From a virus: a stretch of 28,893 bases of DNA. The stretch is from IMG/VR virus record IMGVR_UViG_3300037585_004577, positions 1 through 28,893 of that record, one strand, 5' to 3'. Every line of letters starts with the position of its first letter. The first letter of the stretch is position 1. Of this stretch, positions 23,206 to 28,893 are shown piece by piece. The translations under genes were made by a program, and so were the position numbers. The notes under the pieces were generated by a model, which was not told the DNA's origin, searched no databases, and saw only the letters and a program-made list of their open reading frames with translations.

Positions 23206-24555
23206 TTATTTCCATTTAATTCGCAACTTACTAGAATCATTATCGTTAGTAGAAACAGCCCGTACGCCAGAAGTATTTGTTTTTGGCATAGAAGAATTAT
23301 CATTTCTGGGATCCATATTTATATTTCTAGCCTTTTTAGCACTTTCTCTAATAGCATCGGCACGGCCTTGCTCATAAAAGTGACTAGCTATTTTATCTGC
23401 ATTTTGGGCAGCAAATAAAGATTTATGATAATAACTAGCGTCTTTTATGTCGCCGTTATTATCTATATGGGAATTCACAAAATTAGTAATATTAGACTGA
23501 AATTCTTTAACTTTTGTAGGATTTTCAACTTTAAAACGGTATTTGTTTTCTCCGACCTTAAAATCAAAACCTTTGAAATTATCGTTAAAAACTTTATCTG
23601 TTTCGTTATGAAAATTTTTTCTTTTTTCCTCTGTGATTTTTGCTTGTTGCTTGTAATTATTGTAATGTTCAATTGCTTCTTTTTGTTCAAGAGTCATAGT
23701 ATCTTCCTTTCTTAACTTAAGATCAGCGTAATATTTTTCTTTATTTGAATTAAAGTAATTTTGAGCATTAAATAATTCCTCTTTAAAAGCTAATTGCTTA
23801 GCTTTTATTTCTTGCGGATTATCCGCTTCCCCATCATAGGAAAAGTTTTTATTGAATAAAAAATCAATATCTCCTGAATCTAAATGAGGTTTTGTTTTTG
23901 AGTAATATTCTCTTAATAAACTAATATTATCCATTTTAGATACATCGCGATTAAGATTTACATAATCTTCAATAGTTCCACCTGTATCTTCTAAAAACTT
24001 AACTAGTTTATCAACATTCTCTGGAAGATTTTTAGGGTCTTCCTTAATTTCTTCTTTTTGTAAAACAGGAGTTTCTTTTTCAAGTTTCTCCTTCTTTTTA
24101 TTTTCTTTAGTATTCTCTTCTGTTATTAATTCAAGTGGCGAATCTGGAATACTAGTTTCAGCATTAGATTCAATTGGTTTATCTAATACTTTTTCCTCGG
24201 TTTTAACGGTTTCTTTTTCTTCCTTAGCGGATCCCCGTACTTCCTTATCCAATTCTTGCACACTTGGCGAGTCTTCGGATTTTTTGATAGGCACATCGCT
24301 AGCCTTTGTTTCTTGTTTTTGAACGGCATCTTTTTCTGCTTTAGGTTCTGCTTTTTTTGTTTTAGCTTTAGTTTCCTTTTTAACCTCTTTAGGTGGTTTG
24401 TCTAAATTTATTTTATAGACCCCATCATCTTGTAATCCAAAGTCTTTATCTACTTCTCCGCTTTTTACAGCTTCCTCTAATACAGCCGCTTCTTTAGATT
24501 GAGGAGTTTCGTTAACTTCTGGTACTTCTTTAACTTGTGTTTCTTGTTCTTCCAT
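23206..24555 (-). CDS. Scaffold-like protein for head assembly
   Basis: A 449-residue, very charged protein. Residues 1-175 are low complexity (Lys, Glu, Thr, Pro, Ser with runs such as KKEKLEKETPVLQKEE) and probably unfolded. A short ordered segment follows (about 176-250, ENVDKLVKFLEDTGGTIEDYVNL). A long helical part (about 255-360) contains EALFK-like charged helices (AKQLAFKEELFNAQNYF, then RKEDTMTLEQKEAIEHYNNY). A C-terminal segment (about 370-449) ends in a basic WK. This composition and the slot between portal and capsid genes fit a scaffold that fills the prohead and is later removed. No protease motif is visible in it or next to it. It lacks sequence identity I can name, so the role rests on position and build. 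Starts 25 bases after the portal stop. Confidence 0.75.
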   Translation of the reverse strand: MEEQETQVKEVPEVNETPQSKEAAVLEEAVKSGEVDKDFGLQDDGVYKINLDKPPKEVKKETKAKTKKAEPKAEKDAVQKQETKASDVPIKKSEDSPSVQELDKEVRGSAKEEKETVKTEEKVLDKPIESNAETSIPDSPLELITEENTKENKKKEKLEKETPVLQKEEIKEDPKNLPENVDKLVKFLEDTGGTIEDYVNLNRDVSKMDNISLLREYYSKTKPHLDSGDIDFLFNKNFSYDGEADNPQEIKAKQLAFKEELFNAQNYFNSNKEKYYADLKLRKEDTMTLEQKEAIEHYNNYKQQAKITEEKRKNFHNETDKVFNDNFKGFDFKVGENKYRFKVENPTKVKEFQSNITNFVNSHIDNNGDIKDASYYHKSLFAAQNADKIASHFYEQGRADAIRESAKKARNINMDPRNDNSSMPKTNTSGVRAVSTNDNDSSKLRIKWK

Positions 24556-24580
24556 AATATAATATAATAATTAATTGTTT

Positions 24581-26995
24581 TTATCTAGGTTCAAACCTTG
24601 ATAGATCAATACCACCTAAAACATCATTACCTTTTGATTCAAAAGATTTTTTTGGTTTACCAGTATCTGGTGGGCCAGCAATACTACTTACTGAAGCCTT
24701 CACGTTTGCAACCTCTTTTTGCGTTTCTGATTGCTTATCTACTAGCTCTTTTTGAGCTTGTAATTCTAATTGTTTTAATTGAACATTTAAATCAAATTCA
24801 AATTGCATTAATTCTCTTTTTGATCTAGCTTCAACTTCAAGCTTTTTAATTTCAAATTCTATATCAGCTTTTCGATATTGAATTTTAGATTCTGTTTTAA
24901 CTTGCTCTGCTTGTGCTTTAGCATTTTCTACAACAACTTGCGCTTGGCCTTGTGCTTCCGCTTGCGCAGCGCTGGCAGCTTGAGCTTGTTGTTGATCAGC
25001 TTGTTGTTTTTTAATTCTTCTAAATTTTAGTAGTTGATTTGCTAATTGAATATTTTTTATTTCTCTTACATCAATTGCATCTTCTAAAAATATATTTTCT
25101 TTTGATAAAGCCATTTGTATGTTAGCTTCAAGAAGGGTTTTTTCTTGTTCATCTGGTGCTAATTCTAAAAATATACCAAAATCATGAAGATGTAAATCTT
25201 TCATTTCTTCTAATGAACCTACTGAAAACGGTCCCAATGCACCTATAAATGCTTCTTTAGTCGGGTGGTATTCTAAGGCATCTTTAAATCGTAATGCAAT
25301 ACATTGTGCTAATCTCGTAGTAATATTCATACTACTATCTAGTATATGTCTTGTGGCTACATTACTATTTGCCGCTGCTAATTTTTGGACACCTACTAAT
25401 GAATTAGGGTCTGGATCAGAACCATCTCTAGCTTCATTCAAACCAGTTATATCTCTAATCATTTGTATATATTGATTATAAGCAGTAACTAAAATTTGAA
25501 TTTGATTTCCCCCACCACCGGGTAATTCTGTAATAGGAATTTTTCCTAAATTTTGATCACCTTCTGTGGTTAATGATCTACCAATAATAGACCCTGTCTG
25601 GAAATACATATTAAGTGCTTCCTGAGGATTATAATTTGTGCCATTACCTAAATCAATTTCAGCTAGTCCATCTGCATCCAAATATACCCCCGATGGCGTC
25701 ATTTTTTGTATAGCCTGTTGCATTTTTAAATGCGTTAATTGGATCAAATCCGCATAAGGCATCATTTTAGCTACTAATGAATTAATAGCGCCTCTATATA
25801 TTCTAGGAGCACTTACTACATAATTCATTAATACTAAATTAGTATTAGAATTTGGCCTTACTATATTAGATGCTTTTTCCCATTGGAGCATTGTGTTAGT
25901 TCCTAATATTAATACTCCTTCATAAACTGTTTCTACGGCTTCTGCTACTTTTTCAAATCTATTTCTTTTATCTTTAGGAGGGTCAAAAGAATCATCTTTT
26001 TGTATTGCTTTACTAGCACCTGTAGATGTTTCTTTTATTTTATAAACATTATTTTCCCAAGTTTTCCAATTAAAATATAATACAGAGATTATATTATTGT
26101 CATTATTCCAGGAAGCATTAGTATAATCATTATAAGATGTCCAATCATAACTTTGTTTAGTTAATTCTTGAAATTCCTCATTAGTTACTCCAGGAAATTG
26201 TTTTTTAAGTTCATTTAATTTTACTCTTTTAACTTCACCAAAATAATAACAATCACTAAAATTTGGATTTTCTGTATAAGACCATATAAGATTAGCAGGA
26301 TCAACATAATCAAGTTTTATGCCATCTGTATTATTAAAAGTACATTTTCCAGCGCCTACACCAATAACAGCTAAATCATAATCTATTCTTCTTTTTATTT
26401 CATCATATTTATTAGAGAGCATTACATTATTTATACCTTCTTCTTCCGCTATTTCAATACCTTGCTTGTAATTTAAATTCATGTATAATTGGAATTCTTC
26501 TGAATTTAAAGGTAATTCCTCTTTAGGGACAGCCCTAGGTGCTTTGCCCAATTCTGTTTCCATTATATCTAATAGGGCATCTGCGGCCATATCTTTTTCT
26601 ATATTCTGAACAAATTTAGTTTTTCTATCTGTAGCAATAGGATCTTGCCCTACAGCTTTAATAGAAAACAACCTATCTTGCATACCGTTAACAACAATAT
26701 CCACAAACTTAGGAATAATTGGAACTGGTTTCCAGTCTAAATTTAAATAGGATAAATCTCCATTAACTGAAAATTCATCTTTATATTTTCCAATTGCCTG
26801 TTCACCTCTTGCATATAATCTAAGGTTATGGTATTCGTTAGCAGATTGATAAAATCTTCCGATATTACCATCTCTGTTAAACCAATCTTGTTCAATAGCT
26901 TTAGCTACTCTAAACCCATAATCTAAAGACTGCTTTTCAGCATCTGAAACCGCTTGGCTTGGAAATTGACTATATTGCCCTGTTGTTTGTGTCAT
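24581..26995 (-). CDS. Portal protein
   Basis: An 804-residue protein that forms the 12-subunit ring through which DNA is packed and ejected. The N-terminal half has the alpha/beta layout of portals (DWFNRDGNIGRFYQSANEY, then LNLDWKPVPIIPKFVDIVVNGMQD) and a basic/aromatic middle (YNDYTNASWNNDN, SVLYFNWKTWENNVYK). The segment SPSGVYLDADG-like to GLNEARDGSDPDPNSLVGVQ (about 470-545) is typical of the clip and stem region. The C-terminal 150 residues (about 658-770) are a long Gln/Ala/Glu coiled coil, the barrel that extends into the head, ending in a flexible Pro/Gly/Lys tail. Length is normal for large podovirus portals. The start lies 2 bases after the terminase stop (TAA, AT, ATG), so the two are tightly coupled. 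It is the best-placed gene in the head module. Confidence 0.88.
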   Translation of the reverse strand: MTQTTGQYSQFPSQAVSDAEKQSLDYGFRVAKAIEQDWFNRDGNIGRFYQSANEYHNLRLYARGEQAIGKYKDEFSVNGDLSYLNLDWKPVPIIPKFVDIVVNGMQDRLFSIKAVGQDPIATDRKTKFVQNIEKDMAADALLDIMETELGKAPRAVPKEELPLNSEEFQLYMNLNYKQGIEIAEEEGINNVMLSNKYDEIKRRIDYDLAVIGVGAGKCTFNNTDGIKLDYVDPANLIWSYTENPNFSDCYYFGEVKRVKLNELKKQFPGVTNEEFQELTKQSYDWTSYNDYTNASWNNDNNIISVLYFNWKTWENNVYKIKETSTGASKAIQKDDSFDPPKDKRNRFEKVAEAVETVYEGVLILGTNTMLQWEKASNIVRPNSNTNLVLMNYVVSAPRIYRGAINSLVAKMMPYADLIQLTHLKMQQAIQKMTPSGVYLDADGLAEIDLGNGTNYNPQEALNMYFQTGSIIGRSLTTEGDQNLGKIPITELPGGGGNQIQILVTAYNQYIQMIRDITGLNEARDGSDPDPNSLVGVQKLAAANSNVATRHILDSSMNITTRLAQCIALRFKDALEYHPTKEAFIGALGPFSVGSLEEMKDLHLHDFGIFLELAPDEQEKTLLEANIQMALSKENIFLEDAIDVREIKNIQLANQLLKFRRIKKQQADQQQAQAASAAQAEAQGQAQVVVENAKAQAEQVKTESKIQYRKADIEFEIKKLEVEARSKRELMQFEFDLNVQLKQLELQAQKELVDKQSETQKEVANVKASVSSIAGPPDTGKPKKSFESKGNDVLGGIDLSRFEPR

Positions 26996-26997
26996 AT

Positions 26998-28893
26998 TTA
27001 TTTTATTAACTGACTTCTTGATCCTTTATTATTATAGTGTGAAAACATAAAATCAAGTTTTTTTACTGTTCTTTCTATATTTGGTCTATACATATGTTTT
27101 CTACACGCCATTAATGCTAGACCGCTACTAATTGACGCATCGTGAGCTGTTCTACGATTTATATCAAATCTAGCCCAATCTTCTAGTGTTCTTTGAAAAA
27201 ACATGTTTCCATGATTTTCCCTTATTTTACCCACATATTCCTCTATGTAAGACTCTATCGCTGCTGCATGAGCTTGTTTTATATCTTCTGAAGTATTAGG
27301 TATACCCCCTAACTCTAACTCGGTTTTTGACAATTTTGATCTTAATTTGTCAGGACGATTCATTGAAAATCCTCTATAACCTCTTCTTTTAAAATGATAT
27401 AATAATCTTGGTTTATTATTTTCTGCTAATAATGGCATCCCATAAAATACACAAGCCATTAGCACATCTTCAAAAAATATCTCTGCAGTTTGTGGTCTAG
27501 AAATATATTCTAAAAAGAATTTAGTACTAGGCACTTCCGGATCCATAGAAAAGGTTGTTAATCCATGTAAAGCTCCCTTAGAACCCCCACCACCAACTGT
27601 TCCTGAAATATCATAAGGATCACATCCAAAAGCTCCTAATCCATCATTAGCTGGATAGCTAATACCATTTTTATTTATTATATTATTTTGTAAATTATTT
27701 GGCGGTATCCAAGAAAGCAAAAATCTTCCTTTAAGATTTGGTTGCCAAATTACTTTACTATCTTTTATTCCGCCTCTCCATCCAAAATTTCCTTTAACTA
27801 TATGACCTTTTTTAGTCATTTCTTCATTAAAATCAATTTGTTCGTAAATCTTAGTTAGATTAAATAAGGAATTAAAAGTTTCATCTCTAAATGCATGCTT
27901 CTCTGATCTTGGAAACTGCCTATAATATTCATTTAAAGCATCTGAATCTCTTTTTAAGCCTTCAACTTCATTTTCCCAGTGGTTAATGACTCCCGTAGAG
28001 ATGTATTCACCATCAATTCCCTCAACCGCTTCTGGTGGTGTATCGAATACAGGGAAACCATACTTATTGATAAACCCTTCGAATCCCCACTCCATAGGTA
28101 TGAACAAAGCATATAATCCACTTGTAGTCTGGCCATTGCGATTTCTATTTGTGACATCTGAATTATAATATAGTTTTTTAAAATTATCCCCTCCTTTATC
28201 TAATGCATTAGAGGTAGATCCCATCATACATTTTCCAACTATTTTGGATCCGAGCCTGAGGCACGTTTTTGTGACCCTCCAGTTATTGAGGATATTGTCG
28301 GGACGTTCCCATTTCCCGGATTCGTCATGAACGAGGAGTTGTAACTTCTCCCCATCGTACGAGTTATCTCCGGTGTTCTTCCAATCGATGGTTGTATCCA
28401 ATCCTTCCTGTATCTCCTCGGTCTCCTCGAAGGAGGTGGCCCGAATGGTTTTTCTTGTAAGTCTTCTTGACGGGACTTTGTAGGATAATTCAGTTTTCGG
28501 CCTTTCCATACCATCCTGTATTGGTTTAAAGAAAAAGGGATAATTAGTTGAGATCGGTACAACCTTATCTGTGAACATCTTCTTAGCATCTGCTCCAGTC
28601 TTAGATAAGATCCCAAACCTAGAGTCCTTTGAAGTCGTAGCCTGGTTGACACACTCAGCTGATGCCATGAAACTAAACCCAGACCGTCTATTCTTAAGAT
28701 AGCACATTCCGTAACATCTCCTATCCAATTTGCACGCCTCCCAAAAGTAGAAAAAAATCCTATTTGCTTGTCTAAAATCTGGTGATCCCACATCAATTTT
28801 TGTCCAGTTGAGATAGATATAGTGTGATCCTGTAATGTAGCACGGCTCACCGTTGCACATGAACCAATAACCATCATTCCTGTAATTAAACTC
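26998..28893 (-). CDS. terL: Terminase large subunit, N-terminus cut by the window edge
   Basis: The DNA-packaging motor: ATPase plus headful or site-specific nuclease. The frame is open to the right edge (11 further codons upstream of the ATG at 28860), so the true start is outside. Numbering from that ATG: a Walker-A-like segment KNRRSGFSFMAS (about 56-67, deviant but typical for phages); the Walker B LLVHDE (about 175-180, D179-E180); and motif III GKCMMGSTSN (209-218). The nuclease part follows with D414 in FGCDPYD, an acidic FFEDVLMA (about 462-469), and D574 in HDASISSG. All main motifs are present in order. The portal gene follows after 2 bases. Part of the ATPase region (about 28240-28740) is far richer in G+C than the rest of the window. 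Confidence 0.93.
   Translation of the reverse strand, partial: EFNYRNDGYWFMCNGEPCYITGSHYIYLNWTKIDVGSPDFRQANRIFFYFWEACKLDRRCYGMCYLKNRRSGFSFMASAECVNQATTSKDSRFGILSKTGADAKKMFTDKVVPISTNYPFFFKPIQDGMERPKTELSYKVPSRRLTRKTIRATSFEETEEIQEGLDTTIDWKNTGDNSYDGEKLQLLVHDESGKWERPDNILNNWRVTKTCLRLGSKIVGKCMMGSTSNALDKGGDNFKKLYYNSDVTNRNRNGQTTSGLYALFIPMEWGFEGFINKYGFPVFDTPPEAVEGIDGEYISTGVINHWENEVEGLKRDSDALNEYYRQFPRSEKHAFRDETFNSLFNLTKIYEQIDFNEEMTKKGHIVKGNFGWRGGIKDSKVIWQPNLKGRFLLSWIPPNNLQNNIINKNGISYPANDGLGAFGCDPYDISGTVGGGGSKGALHGLTTFSMDPEVPSTKFFLEYISRPQTAEIFFEDVLMACVFYGMPLLAENNKPRLLYHFKRRGYRGFSMNRPDKLRSKLSKTELELGGIPNTSEDIKQAHAAAIESYIEEYVGKIRENHGNMFFQRTLEDWARFDINRRTAHDASISSGLALMACRKHMYRPNIERTVKKLDFMFSHYNNKGSRSQLIK
28240..28740. 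other. G+C-rich island inside terL
   Basis: By hand count, 28261-28440 has 91 G+C of 180 bases (51%), while 28141-28200 has 15 of 60 (25%) and typical late-operon lines sit near 25-33%. Codons shift too: GAG, ACC, TCC, TTC and CAG replace the usual A/T-ending forms. The reading frame continues intact. The stretch covers the ATPase core between the Walker A and motif III regions. Base composition seen directly; origin by recombination is inference. Confidence 0.75.

Noticed and set aside
23206-24555. A head-maturation protease hidden in the scaffold-like protein
   Set aside because: No Ser-His catalytic pattern or protease-like fold signature is visible; the protein is low complexity followed by charged helices.
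28239-28877. A 212-codon open frame overlapping terL on the same strand
   Set aside because: It is out of frame with an intact terminase carrying all motifs, and its length follows from the higher G+C of that stretch. The translation is rich in Arg, Ser and Thr, with no recognisable pattern.
1-28893. CRISPR array, tRNA genes, insertion sequences, integrase or attachment site
   Set aside because: No spaced direct repeats, cloverleaf-like segments, transposase or recombinase motifs were seen, and gaps between genes are too short for most of them.

Overview
The window is a piece of a tailed-phage genome, or a closely related prophage or metagenomic viral contig. It is AT-rich and densely packed: no stretch of more than about 110 bases lacks a gene, and most gaps are 2-60 bases. 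The gene set (large terminase, portal, scaffold-like protein, major capsid protein, small ring/connector proteins, a large stabilization-type tail protein, giant internal proteins) and the absence of tape-measure, tail-sheath or tail-tube genes point to a short-tailed (podovirus-like) phage. Three things suggest a Bacteroidota host, probably Flavobacteriia-like: none of the start codons checked has a Shine-Dalgarno sequence, and instead each is preceded by A/T-only or A-rich sequence; one small protein has a Bacteroidota-style signal peptide ending in FSQ; and the large tail protein ends in a BACON-like beta domain. The order terminase - portal - scaffold - capsid - ring proteins - stabilization protein - giant virion protein resembles crAss-like phages and related marine podoviruses. 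That placement is inference from gene order and recognised sequence style, not from a search.

Layout. Bases 1-1423 (+ strand) hold the 3' end of a class I ribonucleotide reductase large subunit (nucleotide metabolism) and a small tail-anchored membrane protein. They end at a strong hairpin terminator (1430-1464), where they converge on the rest of the window. Everything from 1463 to 28893 is on the - strand and reads, in transcription order: terL (truncated by the right edge), portal, scaffold-like protein, major capsid protein, a hairpin with a UUCG tetraloop, an unrecognised 260-aa structural-type protein, a second hairpin, two ring/connector-type proteins, a 1356-aa stabilization/tail protein, a 78-aa protein, a cupin-fold protein, a 517-aa internal protein with an S74-type self-cleaving chaperone tail, a 548-aa internal protein, a 2691-aa giant protein, a 242-aa charged helical protein, and a run of small membrane or exported proteins (92, 114 and a candidate 22 aa).

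How the parts work together. The - strand block looks like one late operon for packaging, head assembly, connector/tail and ejection proteins. Genes are joined by very short gaps or by TAATG stop/start overlaps. The three proteins between the tail and the small membrane genes (517, 548 and 2691 aa) sit where short-tailed phages encode internal, ejected proteins. The giant one carries membrane-type helices, a complete HAD phosphatase domain and a C-terminal HEXXH metallopeptidase-like domain, and is the most unusual object here.

Not found: tRNA genes, a CRISPR array, an insertion sequence, an integrase, a recognisable endolysin, or an obvious tail fibre. Lysis and receptor-binding genes may lie outside the window or hide among the small membrane proteins and the 1356-aa protein.
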